Counted from the first letter of the stretch, positions 23,005-30,916 are shown. The stretch is 36,036 bases of DNA from an uncultured Clostridium sp. (GCA_900541315.1 UQJF01000011.1:1-36036); one strand, 5' to 3'. Program-made: numbers and translations. The notes: generated from the sequence alone by a model not told the origin.

Positions 23005-24183
23005 TTAAATCGTATCTTTGGCAAGTGCATGTTCAATGGCCCATGGAGAAAGTTCCTGGCCGATTCCTGGGATTTCCGGTGTATGGCAGAAACCGTGTTC
23101 ATCAGGCTGGTAATCGTAGATGCCTAAACGGATATTTTTATCACTTCGGTTGGTTACATGATGTTCATGGATCACAAAATTGGAAATAGAGGATTCAACA
23201 TGAAGAGAAGCAGCAATAGCGATCGGGCTTCCGCATACGTGAATCTGGATACCTGTATCAACTGCATCTGCCATAGCAGCGATTTTCATTGCTTCTGTAA
23301 TGCCGCCGCAGGTGCCAAGGTCTGGCTGGTAGATCTGGTATGTATCATGTTTGATCAGGTTTGCATAATGATATTTGCCGTATACACGTTCACCTCCAGC
23401 CTGTGGGATACCGGAACGTTTACGTACAGTTTCCAGAACCTGAAGATTCATCGGTGTACAAGTTTCTTCCATAAACATGATATTATAAGGTTTGATGATT
23501 TCGCTCATTTCAACAGCGGAAACAGCATCAGTTCTTGCATGATTTTCTACCAGGATATCCACATCTGGGCCTACAGCATCCCGGACAGCTTTTACACGTT
23601 CTTCAATCAGGGCTCTGGTTTTAGGATGGATCGGTCCCTTTAAAAATCCAAGACGGCCGCCTTCTGAATTATAGGTAATAAAATTAATCTTAATAGCATC
23701 AAAACCTTCGTCAACAGCTTTTAAGGAATGCTCTACCAGGTCTTCTGTCTTATATCCGCGGTCAAATACCATTCCCTTGCCCCATCCGAACTGAAGCTGG
23801 CTTGCGTAAGCTCTTAAGCCTTCACGGCATTTTCCGCCAAGAAGTTTATACAGAGGAACATTAAGTGCCTTTGCTTTAATATCCCAGCATGCCATATCAA
23901 TGGCACTGATCGCGGAAAACATGATCGTACCGCCGCCCTGGGCCCAGAAAGTCTGTGTATACATCTTGTCCCATACAGCTTCTGTAGCCATGGGATCCAT
24001 TCCAATTACGAAAGGAGACACCTCTTTGATCATCTGGTATGAAGCAGAAGCTCCGGTATCAAATCCTACAGAAGCTTCACCATATCCATAAATACCTTCA
24101 TCTGTATTGACCCGACATACGATGGGACGCCATCCAGGTGATCCACCATCTAAAAGGTATACATTTACACTTGTTATTTTCAT
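23005..24183 (-). CDS. Enolase-superfamily acid-sugar dehydratase, D-galactonate dehydratase-like
   Basis: This 392-residue enzyme belongs to the mandelate racemase/GalD branch of the enolase superfamily, cytoplasmic and Mg2+ dependent. An N-terminal capping domain (1-125) leads to a TIM barrel. AIKINF matches the GalD KxN motif. VENHART aligns with GalD DFHGR, so the first metal ligand is Glu in place of Asp and the adjacent catalytic His is kept. FMEETC and AGGERVYG supply the other two acids. YQPDLGTCGGITEAMKIAAMA, IHVCGSPIAIAASLH and HEHH keep the barrel-end His and Glu. Dehydration of a hexonate or similar acid is likely. The start follows AGGAGGG. It is the first gene of a two-gene operon, divergent from a LysR regulator. 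Confidence 0.87.
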   Translation of the reverse strand: MKITSVNVYLLDGGSPGWRPIVCRVNTDEGIYGYGEASVGFDTGASASYQMIKEVSPFVIGMDPMATEAVWDKMYTQTFWAQGGGTIMFSAISAIDMACWDIKAKALNVPLYKLLGGKCREGLRAYASQLQFGWGKGMVFDRGYKTEDLVEHSLKAVDEGFDAIKINFITYNSEGGRLGFLKGPIHPKTRALIEERVKAVRDAVGPDVDILVENHARTDAVSAVEMSEIIKPYNIMFMEETCTPMNLQVLETVRKRSGIPQAGGERVYGKYHYANLIKHDTYQIYQPDLGTCGGITEAMKIAAMADAVDTGIQIHVCGSPIAIAASLHVESSISNFVIHEHHVTNRSDKNIRLGIYDYQPDEHGFCHTPEIPGIGQELSPWAIEHALAKDTI

Positions 24184-24250
24184 ATTGCAGCCCTCCTGTG
24201 TATGTGATGTGCTTTTGGCTAAGTTTTGTATCAGATCTGAACTTGACTTT

Positions 24251-24294
24251 ATTATACATCAGGAATATGCAATTATATATTCCAAGTCGGAATA
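24251..24294 (-). promoter_or_regulatory. Dehydratase promoter with three GGAATAT-type half-sites (LysR operator)
   Basis: On minus, TATAAT (24256-24251) is a good -10 but no -35 is seen, as expected for an activated promoter. Just upstream lie GGAATAT (24262-24268), ATATTCC (24277-24283) and GGAATA (24289-24294). The last two form TATTCC-N5-GGAATA, which contains the ATTC-N7-GAAT form of the LysR T-N11-A box. The site sits at roughly -20 to -50 from the dehydratase start and between the two divergent genes. Confidence 0.65.
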
Positions 24295-24403
24295 CCTGAC
24301 ATTCTTTTTGTACAGATTCAGATACAATATGTGGTTGCTTTACGGGGGGATATGAGGTATGCTTTTTGTGGACGAATTTTCTGTATACGAGGGGTAAATA
24401 TTC

Positions 24404-25288
24404 ATGAAAAATGTAAACCTGCAGCAGCTGTTTTATTTTAAGATTGCCATGAAATGTTCCAGTTTTTCGCAGGCAGCAGAGATCGCATATACTACTCAGT
24501 CTACCATCAGCAAGAATATTTCATCACTGGAGGAGATCATAGGAGAACCTCTTTTTATACGGCAGAAGAAGGGAATACTGCCTACACAGAGAGCCATTAT
24601 TCTGAATTTGGAACTGGGGGAGCTTTATGACAAGATGGATCTTCTTTTAAATAATCCCCGGCAGCTTAAAAAAGAGGGAATGAGCGTCAGCTTTTGTCAG
24701 AATATTGACTTTGCAGCGGCTGTTCCAGAGTTTTTTGAGGCAGTTTCCAGAAATGCATTTTTTGCAGTAGCAGATATAACCTTGCAGTGCAGGGAAAATG
24801 AGGAAGTTGTGGAAGGTGTCCTCAGTGGTGATATTGATCTTGGTTTTATCTTGTCTGATACCAATGTAGCTAATCCAAACATTAAAATGCAGACTGTAAT
24901 CTCGTCAGTTCCCTGGATTTTTTATTCTGCAAATAGCCCTTTAAACGAAAAATGCAGTCTTTCTATTAGTGATTTTGCAGAATATCCGATTGTCACCACC
25001 AAATATCTGATTGCTAAAAATGATTATCGCATGATCAATATGCTTCCTTTTACGCCCAAGAGGATCGAGATCGTGGAAACTTATGACGATATTCCCATCT
25101 ATCTGGCTACTGGCATGTATATTACTTTACTGAGGCCTTATGTATATTTAAGCAATGATAAAAATATCCGGAGTTTTCCTCTGTCAGATGACTATGACCT
25201 GAAACAGGGGATTACTATGATCTGGTTTGGAAATAACAAGAATCCGTATTTGAAGAAAATGGTATCTATTATGTCCCGAAGAGAATAA
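24404..25288 (+). CDS. LysR-family transcriptional regulator
   Basis: This 294-residue LysR-type regulator has an N-terminal winged helix (about 4-65: LQQLFYFKIAMKCSSFSQAAEIAYTTQSTISKNISSLEEIIGEPLFIRQ) and a C-terminal effector-binding region (about 90-290). The effector domain has an unusual start (SVSFCQNIDFAAAVPEFFEAV), but GVLSGDIDLGFIL follows the family pattern. It is divergent from the dehydratase-permease operon, and an operator cluster lies in the 220-bp gap, so it most likely controls that operon and itself in response to the dehydratase substrate. The start follows GAGGGG. Confidence 0.93.
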   Translation: MKNVNLQQLFYFKIAMKCSSFSQAAEIAYTTQSTISKNISSLEEIIGEPLFIRQKKGILPTQRAIILNLELGELYDKMDLLLNNPRQLKKEGMSVSFCQNIDFAAAVPEFFEAVSRNAFFAVADITLQCRENEEVVEGVLSGDIDLGFILSDTNVANPNIKMQTVISSVPWIFYSANSPLNEKCSLSISDFAEYPIVTTKYLIAKNDYRMINMLPFTPKRIEIVETYDDIPIYLATGMYITLLRPYVYLSNDKNIRSFPLSDDYDLKQGITMIWFGNNKNPYLKKMVSIMSRRE

Positions 25289-25303
25289 ATGGGAACAAAG
25301 AGC

Positions 25304-25334
25304 TTGACCCTATAACTGTTGTAGAGTATAAAAT
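25304..25334 (+). promoter_or_regulatory. MATE gene promoter with MerR-type palindrome
   Basis: TTGACC (25304-25309) is followed by TATAAA (25327-25332, 17-base spacer) or TAAAAT (25329-25334, 19-base spacer). The spacer and its edges hold a 21-bp near-palindrome (25307-25327) with 8 of 10 positions paired. Such a dyad between -35 and a 19-bp-spaced -10 is the layout of MerR-activated drug-efflux promoters. No merR gene lies nearby. Confidence 0.5.
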
Positions 25335-25386
25335 AATACGGCAGAGAGAATGTACTGCAAAATAGACAACGGGGAGACATATATTC

Positions 25387-26742
25387 ATGGAAAGAAACCT
25401 TACAGAAGGCAGCGTATTTAAAAACATTATCTATTTTTCTCTTCCATATTTACTATCGTATTTTCTTCAGACCTTGTACGGAATGGCAGATCTGTTTATC
25501 ATCGGACAGTTTGAAGGCGTAGCCGGTACAACAGCAGTTTCTATTGGAAGTCAGGTAATGCACATGCTTACAGTTATGATCGTAGGCCTGGCAATGGGCG
25601 CAACAGTCAATATTGGACAGGCGATCGGTGCAAGAGACAAGAAAAGGGCTGCAGCAGACACAGGAAATACGGTTACGTTATTTATGATGCTTTCAATCGT
25701 ATTAACGATTGTTTTGTTCTTTTCTGTAAATGGCATTGTAAGGATCATGTCTACGCCACAAGAAGCTGCAGCAGGAACTGCGATGTATTTAAGAATCTGC
25801 TTCCTGGGTATTCCTTTTATTACAGCGTATAACATTATCAGTTCTATTTTCAGGGGAATGGGAGATTCCAAAAGTCCTATGTATTTTATCGCCATTGCCT
25901 GTGCAGTAAATATTGTGCTGGATTATATTTTTATGGGAGCCATGCATTTAGGACCTTCAGGCGCAGCTTTGGGAACTACTTTGTCCCAGACAGTCAGTGT
26001 AGTTGTGGCACTGGTGATGTTTATAAAGGGAAAAACAGGCATTACAGTAAAGAAAAGTGATTTTAAACCCAGAAAAGAGACGATGGGGAGACTTCTGAAA
26101 GTAGGATTTCCTATTTCCATGCAGGATGGTCTGATCCAGGTAGCATTTATCATTATCACGATTATCGCAAACAGAAGAGGGCTTACAGATGCGGCAGCTG
26201 TAGGAATCGTGGAAAAAGTGATCAGTTTTCTGTTCCTGGTTCCGTCGTCTATGCTTTCTGCTGTATCAGCACTTGGTGCTCAGAATGTAGGCGCAGGAAA
26301 GCCGCAGCGTGCTGCAGAGACTTTAAAATATGCGATCTGCATTGCAGGGGGATTTGGACTTATTATTGCCATTATCATACAGTTTATCGCAGGAAATGTA
26401 GTCAGCCTGTTTACCAGTGACCAGGCCGTGATCTATGCGGGAGCCCAGTATTTAAAAGGCTATATCTGGGATTGTATGTTTGCGGGGATCCACTTTAGTT
26501 TCAGCGGCTATTTCTGTGCCTGCGGACGGTCCGGATATTCCTTTATCCACAATATTGTCTCTATTGCCCTGGTGCGTGTTCCTGGCGTGTACCTGACGTC
26601 TAAGATATTTCCTGAAACATTATTTCCAATGGGACTGGCAACTGCAGGGGGATCTTTAGTGTCTGTTGTGATCTGTGCTGGATTATTTCTGCTGCTGCAA
26701 AGACAGAACCCACAGAAAAAAGCATATAGTGGCAGAGCATGA
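25387..26742 (+). CDS. MATE-family multidrug/toxin efflux transporter
   Basis: This 451-residue membrane protein has twelve predicted segments and the two-fold MATE repeat. The N-terminal half begins LTEGSVFKNIIYFSLPYLLSYFLQTLYGMADLFIIGQFEG, the standard MATE opening. ISSIFRGMGDSKSPMYFIAIACAVNIVLDYIFMG and SALGAQNVGAGKPQRAAETLKYA are further hallmarks. It should export cationic drugs or metabolites using Na+ or H+. It is a single gene, separated from the LysR gene by a likely MerR-type promoter and from the btu genes by a riboswitch leader. Confidence 0.95.
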   Translation: MERNLTEGSVFKNIIYFSLPYLLSYFLQTLYGMADLFIIGQFEGVAGTTAVSIGSQVMHMLTVMIVGLAMGATVNIGQAIGARDKKRAAADTGNTVTLFMMLSIVLTIVLFFSVNGIVRIMSTPQEAAAGTAMYLRICFLGIPFITAYNIISSIFRGMGDSKSPMYFIAIACAVNIVLDYIFMGAMHLGPSGAALGTTLSQTVSVVVALVMFIKGKTGITVKKSDFKPRKETMGRLLKVGFPISMQDGLIQVAFIIITIIANRRGLTDAAAVGIVEKVISFLFLVPSSMLSAVSALGAQNVGAGKPQRAAETLKYAICIAGGFGLIIAIIIQFIAGNVVSLFTSDQAVIYAGAQYLKGYIWDCMFAGIHFSFSGYFCACGRSGYSFIHNIVSIALVRVPGVYLTSKIFPETLFPMGLATAGGSLVSVVICAGLFLLLQRQNPQKKAYSGRA

Positions 26743-26827
26743 AAAATGGAAAAATGGTGTTGCCAAATCATTAAAAAAATGATACCCTTTTAAAAGCTCA
26801 ACTGAAAATTTGCAGCATCTGGAAAAA

Positions 26828-27030
26828 AGGCGGTTCAATATAGGGAATACATGATAGAAACCGCCAGGGAAGTGGGGTGAAAATCCCCCGCAGCTGCCTC
26901 TACTGTAATTATGTGACTGTCCGGGACAATAAGTGCCAGATAGTTATATTGGGGACAAAGGACAAAAAAGTCACTGCGAAAGCGGGAAGGCGTCCGGAGG
27001 ATGAACCATAAGCCAGGAGACCGGCCAGAT
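26828..27030 (+). promoter_or_regulatory. Cobalamin riboswitch
   Basis: The aptamer core is clear. GGTGAAAATCCCCCGCAGC at 26877-26895 and CTACTGTAA lead into the outer arms, in which GTGACT (26913-26918) pairs with AGTCAC (26969-26974). The B12 box, AAGCCAGGAGACCGGCC, is at 27010-27026. Coenzyme B12 binding normally lowers expression of the downstream gene. The outer boundaries are approximate. The riboswitch lies in the 490-bp gap between the MATE gene and btuF. Confidence 0.95.
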
Positions 27031-27042
27031 GTCTGACAGAGG

Positions 27043-27222
27043 AATAGTCTGGGACAGGGACTATTACCTTTCAGTCTGTAAAAACATGTGCATATAGGAA
27101 AAATGTATTTAAATTATATGTAAATATGTAACTTTGCAGAAGATATGGCTCTGTTATGCAATTTATGATGGAGAGCATATTTGTTCCTGATATGAGACAT
27201 ACAGGACAGGCAGACTGAAAGG
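27043..27222 (+). promoter_or_regulatory. Expression platform: hairpin plus long-range masking of the btuF ribosome site
   Basis: After the B12 box, AATAGTC (27043-27049) pairs with GACTATT (27059-27065). Directly after it, CCTTTCAGTCTG (27067-27078) is the exact reverse complement of CAGACTGAAAGG (27211-27222), which includes the start of the AAAGGAG ribosome site of btuF. Pairing would block translation. No terminator with a T run was seen, so control is probably translational. The 130 bases between the two arms hold only weak hairpins and no gene. Confidence 0.65.
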
Positions 27223-27232
27223 AGATATAAAA

Positions 27233-28387
27233 ATGAGAAACAGCAGAAGATGGCTAGCAGCGATCTTAGCAGGCGCTATGATCGCAGTAACAGGATGCGC
27301 AGGAAACACTGCATCTAAACAGGAGACCACAGCAGCGCAAACAACCGCAGCAGAAACTACAGCAGAGGAAACAACTGCTGCAAAGACCACTGCAGAGGCA
27401 AAAGAGGGAGAAACAACCACATTCGTAGATGACCTGGGAAGAGAAGTAGAACTGGAGCTTCCAATCACCCGTGCCTGCGTTGCAAACCGTTATAATAACG
27501 AGCTAATCCGTGCCGTTGGCGCTGGTGATGCAGTAGTAGGTGTAGATCAGTACACCTCTCAGGATCCGGTATACTGGCCACAGTTTGGTGAAGATGAAAC
27601 ATTCGGAAAAGATGAGTATGATTACGAGAAGATTGTTGCATTAGATCCTCAGGTGCTGGTAGTTCCGAAGAATGGCAAAGTAGAAGAGTCTGTTGATAAA
27701 TTAGAGTCCTTTGGCATTAAGGTAGTTGTTATTACAGGATGGGATAACTCTGATGTTCCAAAGCAGATCCGTCTTTGCGGCGAACTGTTTGGAAAGCAGG
27801 AGCAGGCAGAAGAACTGGTTGACTTTTATCAGAAACCAGTTGACTATATCAACCAGCAGTTAAAGCAGGTAACAGACCGCAAGAAAGTTTACTGGGAATA
27901 TGGCAATGATTACAGCACCTGTATTCCAGGAACTTCTAACGATGGCTGGCACAACATGATCCTTATGGCTGGCGGTATTAATATTTTTGGTGATGCTTCC
28001 TTAGCTGGTAAGGACATTGATCCAGAGCAGATCTTAACAGAAGATCCAGACCTGATTGTAAAGATCTATGCTGGTAAAAATGTAATCGGAAACAGCGGTG
28101 TATTTACAGCACCACCACAGGAAGAATTTGCTGAGAAGGCGGAAGAAATGCTTGAGCGTCCAGGCTGGAAGGATTTAAAGGCTGTTAAGGAAGGAAACTT
28201 CTATATTAATACAGCATTTATGAGCGGTGGCCTTGGAAAGATGATCGGAGCTGCTTACATGGCAAAATGGCTGTATCCGGATCTGATGACTGACTTAGAT
28301 CCAGATGCTATCTTTACCCAGTGGATGAAGTATCAGGGCTTTGAACCAAACGCACCTCATTATTATCACGTACCTGCACAGGGTTAA
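27233..28387 (+). CDS. btuF: Cobalamin/corrinoid ABC transporter substrate-binding lipoprotein
   Basis: This 384-residue lipoprotein of the Fe(III)/B12 binding-protein class has the lipobox VTGC at Cys22. A repetitive Ala/Thr/Glu linker (about 25-60) precedes the domain beginning TTTFVDDLGREVELELPITRACV. IVALDPQVLVVPKNG and DPEQILTEDPDLIVKIYAG are the usual helical-backbone motifs. The sequence alone would also fit iron-siderophore or haem binding. The cobalamin riboswitch upstream favours corrinoids, so the symbol is an inference from context. The stop shares one base with the permease start (TAATG). Confidence 0.85.
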   Translation: MRNSRRWLAAILAGAMIAVTGCAGNTASKQETTAAQTTAAETTAEETTAAKTTAEAKEGETTTFVDDLGREVELELPITRACVANRYNNELIRAVGAGDAVVGVDQYTSQDPVYWPQFGEDETFGKDEYDYEKIVALDPQVLVVPKNGKVEESVDKLESFGIKVVVITGWDNSDVPKQIRLCGELFGKQEQAEELVDFYQKPVDYINQQLKQVTDRKKVYWEYGNDYSTCIPGTSNDGWHNMILMAGGINIFGDASLAGKDIDPEQILTEDPDLIVKIYAGKNVIGNSGVFTAPPQEEFAEKAEEMLERPGWKDLKAVKEGNFYINTAFMSGGLGKMIGAAYMAKWLYPDLMTDLDPDAIFTQWMKYQGFEPNAPHYYHVPAQG

Positions 28388-29481
28388 TGCACATGAGGGC
28401 GGATAATAACCAGGAAAAGAGAGATTTAGCAGGCGATTATCTGCGAAGAGCCAGGAGAAAGAACATTCTTCTGGCTGTTCTTTTATTAGCGCTGCTGGTG
28501 ATGGCTGTATGGGCTGCCTGCCTGGGGGTGGCAAAGCTGACACCAGACCGTATGATCGCAACATGGCTTCCTTCTTTTACGGGAATGTTTAAAGGAGTGA
28601 TGCCCTTAGATGCAAAAGAGCAGAACGTACTTCTTATGCTGCGTTTTCCAAGAATCGCGGCAGCTGTGATCGCAGGAGCCGGACTGGGGATTGCAGGAGC
28701 TGGTATGCAGGCTATTACAGGAAACCCTATGGCCAGTCCTTTTACAACAGGTCTTTCCAGTGCAGCAGCGTTTGGAGCGGCACTTATGATCCTGTTTGGC
28801 GGCTTTCCATTGTGGATGCAAAAGGGAGCTACTGTAGCGGCTGCTTTTGCCATGTCTGTGATCTGTGCCATTGTTGTTTATACAGTGGCAAGCTACAAAC
28901 AGCTCCGTCCGGAAGCACTGGTACTGACAGGCATTGCTTTAAATTATCTGTTTAATGCCTTAAACTCCACTATGCAGTTTGTGGCAAATGAGCAGCAGCT
29001 TCCTGCTATTGTACACTGGTCCTTTGGAAGCCTTACAGCTGTAACATGGTCTGATATTGCCATTATGTTTTTCTTCTTTGCAGTAGCTTTTCCTGTATTT
29101 ATGAGTCAAGCGTGGGCATTTAACCTGTTGGATGATGGGGGAGATGAAACTGCAAGAGCTTTAGGGGTTAATGTTAAACGCACCAGACTGCTTTGCGGTG
29201 GTGCAGTAACTTTACTTACAGCATCGGTAGTCAGTTTTACCGGCATTATTGGTTTTGTTGGTCTGGTAGCACCTCACATGGCACGTATGCTCATTGGAGG
29301 TGATTATCGTCATCTCCTTCCTTATTCTGCAGTAACAGGGGCATTTTTAGTACTGGCGGCAGATACACTGGGAAGAAACGCCTTTTCACCTACTACAGTG
29401 CCTGTGGGTATCGTTGTTTCCTATGTAGGTGTTCCGTTATTTTTGTATCTTATCCTTCGTGAAAGGAGGAAGAGTTTGTGA
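28387..29481 (+). CDS. btuC: Cobalamin-type ABC transporter permease (FecCD family)
   Basis: This polytopic permease has 364 residues. A basic cytoplasmic N-terminus of about 27 residues precedes the first membrane segment. LRFPRIAAAVIAGAGLGIAGAGMQAITGNPMASPFTTG is the FecCD signature, and the coupling region near LGVNVKRTRLL and GFVGLVAPHMARMLIGGDYRHLLP is standard. It forms the channel for the binding protein at 27233 and the ATPase downstream. It overlaps btuF by one base. A second in-frame ATG at 28393 is also possible. Confidence 0.93.
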   Translation: MHMRADNNQEKRDLAGDYLRRARRKNILLAVLLLALLVMAVWAACLGVAKLTPDRMIATWLPSFTGMFKGVMPLDAKEQNVLLMLRFPRIAAAVIAGAGLGIAGAGMQAITGNPMASPFTTGLSSAAAFGAALMILFGGFPLWMQKGATVAAAFAMSVICAIVVYTVASYKQLRPEALVLTGIALNYLFNALNSTMQFVANEQQLPAIVHWSFGSLTAVTWSDIAIMFFFFAVAFPVFMSQAWAFNLLDDGGDETARALGVNVKRTRLLCGGAVTLLTASVVSFTGIIGFVGLVAPHMARMLIGGDYRHLLPYSAVTGAFLVLAADTLGRNAFSPTTVPVGIVVSYVGVPLFLYLILRERRKSL

Positions 29482-30380
29482 TGGAAGATAGAAGGGAAGC
29501 TGGATATGTGATCACAAATGGAAATCCCACTGGAACTGAAAGCAAAACTGAAAATAAAACTGAAAATAAAATGGGAAATGTCAATGGATCAGGAATTGTA
29601 ATGGGAACACCGGCAGATCTGGAAGTTTCCGGTATAAAATTCCATTACGGTAAAAGAGAAATCTTAAAAGGAACCGGTTTCCAGGCCAGACGTGGGGAAG
29701 TATGTCTGCTCTTAGGCGCCAATGGAGCAGGAAAGACCACCTTATTAAAATGCATCAACGGTCTTTTAAAAGCTTCTGACGGAACTGTAAAATGGCTGGG
29801 AAAAGACACAGCGCCTCTTTCTCTCAGAGAAAAAGCAAGGATCTTCGGATATGTTCCCCAGAACACACAGGCTGGCTTAAGCCTTACAGTTATGGAAACG
29901 GTTATTTCCGGCCGTCTTCCGTTTTCAAGGGGAAAAACAGGAAAAGAGGATGTGGAAAAAAGTGCCCAGGTGCTAGAGCAGTTTGGTCTGTCTGACTATG
30001 CTTTCAGGCAGATGGGACAGCTAAGCGGCGGCGAACGCCAGAGAATCCTCATCGCCAGGGCACTGGCAGGAGATCCCCAGGTACTTCTTTTAGACGAACC
30101 TACCAGCAGCCTGGATCTTCGCTATCAGTACGAGGTCATGGAACTTCTGGTAAAAGTCAGCCGGGAAAAGAACCTGGCAGTAGTAGCGGTGATCCATGAT
30201 TTAAACCTGGCTCTTGATTTTGCGGACCGGGTGGCATTATTACACGATGGCCACGTACTGGCAGAAGGAGCAACAAAAGAAGTGATCACACCGGACCGGA
30301 TCGAAAAAGCCTATGGGATACGGGCTGCGATCCATAACTTAGAAGACCGGCGGATCATATTGCCGGAAAAATCGTCATAA
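29481..30380 (+). CDS. btuD: Cobalamin-type ABC transporter ATPase
   Basis: This ATPase of the iron/B12 importer class has about 299 residues. Walker A is GANGAGKTT, the Q-loop is YVPQNTQ, the signature is LSGGERQRILIARAL, Walker B is VLLLDEPTSSLD, and the switch His is in VIHDLNLALDF. The first 40 residues, before LEVSGIKFHYGKREIL, are an unusual polar extension built on repeats of Thr-Glu-Asn-Lys. I start at ATG 29481, overlapping the btuC stop by one base; GTG at 29478 has better spacing to AGGAGG, and ATG 29601 would remove the extension. No strong terminator follows. Confidence 0.92.
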   Translation: MEDRREAGYVITNGNPTGTESKTENKTENKMGNVNGSGIVMGTPADLEVSGIKFHYGKREILKGTGFQARRGEVCLLLGANGAGKTTLLKCINGLLKASDGTVKWLGKDTAPLSLREKARIFGYVPQNTQAGLSLTVMETVISGRLPFSRGKTGKEDVEKSAQVLEQFGLSDYAFRQMGQLSGGERQRILIARALAGDPQVLLLDEPTSSLDLRYQYEVMELLVKVSREKNLAVVAVIHDLNLALDFADRVALLHDGHVLAEGATKEVITPDRIEKAYGIRAAIHNLEDRRIILPEKSS

Positions 30381-30425
30381 TAGTATAGAATATTGCGATA
30401 TTTTATAATATTCAGAAAATTGTTG

Positions 30426-30454
30426 TTGAAAAAAATTCTAAGTTAGTGTAGTAT
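30426..30454 (+). promoter_or_regulatory. thiSFGH promoter
   Basis: TTGAAA (30426-30431), 17 bases, TAGTAT (30449-30454) predict a start near 30461. The 339-bp gap after btuD otherwise holds the leader described next. Confidence 0.55.
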
Positions 30455-30460
30455 TAAGAA

Positions 30461-30617
30461 AGCGGGTAATGGTCTCAGGATCATTCCTGTTTTGTGAACT
30501 GGGGGCACCACTTTTCACAAAATCAAAAGGCGCCGGAACATATTTTACGTGTATCCCGGCGATGAATCGAAGAATGTACAGAACGCTTGTGGATATAACA
30601 TCCGCAGGCGTTTTTTT
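30461..30617 (+). promoter_or_regulatory. thiS leader with terminator; candidate HMP-PP (thiS-motif) riboswitch
   Basis: The leader of about 157 nt ends in an intrinsic terminator. AACGCTTGTGGAT (30582-30594) pairs with ATCCGCAGGCGTT (30600-30612) around a 5-base loop, followed by seven T (30611-30617). Upstream, TTTTGTGAA/TTCACAAAA (30490-30498/30514-30522) and CGCCGG/CCGGCG (30531-30536/30556-30561) form two more hairpins. ATGT at 30574-30577 could pair with ACAT (30598-30601) at the terminator loop, competing with it. HMP-PP riboswitches are known to embed a small aptamer in a terminator ahead of thiS. The TPP-riboswitch motif CTGAGA is absent. The assignment is by context and shape. Confidence 0.5.
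30582..30617 (+). terminator. Attenuator terminator ahead of thiS
   Basis: A 13-bp stem with two G-T wobbles, a 5-base loop and seven T residues lie about 100 bp before the thiS start and past the promoter. It would stop most transcripts before the operon unless prevented. Confidence 0.88.
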
Positions 30618-30719
30618 ATGGGCAACAGTAGGAGAGTGTTTCTCATGGCGCTCAAAAACAGATTAAAAACGTCTGCACAGACAATAAAGAGGATATCATG
30701 TCAGAAAGGAGGCCCTATT

Positions 30720-30914
30720 TTGGTAACGGTCAACGGAGAAGAAAAAAATGCAGCTGGAAAAACAATATATGCATACCTTCTGGAAGAAGGATATGATACA
30801 AGCCGCGTGGTAGTGGAACAGAATTTAACGATCATTCCTCAGGATCAGCTTGAAAATACGATGATCAAAGAAGGCGACCAGCTTGAAATACTTTGTTTTG
30901 TAGGAGGAGGCTGA
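30720..30914 (+). CDS. thiS: Sulfur carrier protein ThiS
   Basis: This 64-residue ubiquitin-like protein has the C-terminal Gly-Gly tail (LEILCFVGGG) that is adenylated and thiocarboxylated to carry sulfur for the thiamin thiazole ring. VTVNGEEKNAAGKTIYAYLLEEGYD is the usual ThiS opening. I chose the TTG at 30720 because AAAGGAGG (30705-30712) lies 7 bases upstream and the length then matches the family. An ATG at 30645 with AGGAGAG in front would add 25 basic residues and is less likely. It is the first gene of thiSFGH, behind the attenuator. Confidence 0.9.
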   Translation: MVTVNGEEKNAAGKTIYAYLLEEGYDTSRVVVEQNLTIIPQDQLENTMIKEGDQLEILCFVGGG

Positions 30915-30916
30915 AA

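Noticed and set aside
24107..24355. 82-codon plus-strand reading frame between dehydratase and LysR genes
   Set aside because: It overlaps the dehydratase gene end and the operator region, and lacks a ribosome site and recognisable protein features.
30383..30420. Terminator after the btuD-like gene (GAATATT/AATATTC inverted repeat)
   Set aside because: The stem is entirely A/T apart from the outer pair and has no T run, so it is unlikely to terminate.
30469..30666. 65-codon reading frame inside the thiS leader
   Set aside because: It runs through three hairpins and a terminator, has no ribosome site, and its protein is unlike any family I know.
30461..30719. TPP riboswitch ahead of thiS
   Set aside because: The conserved CTGAGA and the paired GG-rich core of the THI box are absent on the plus strand.
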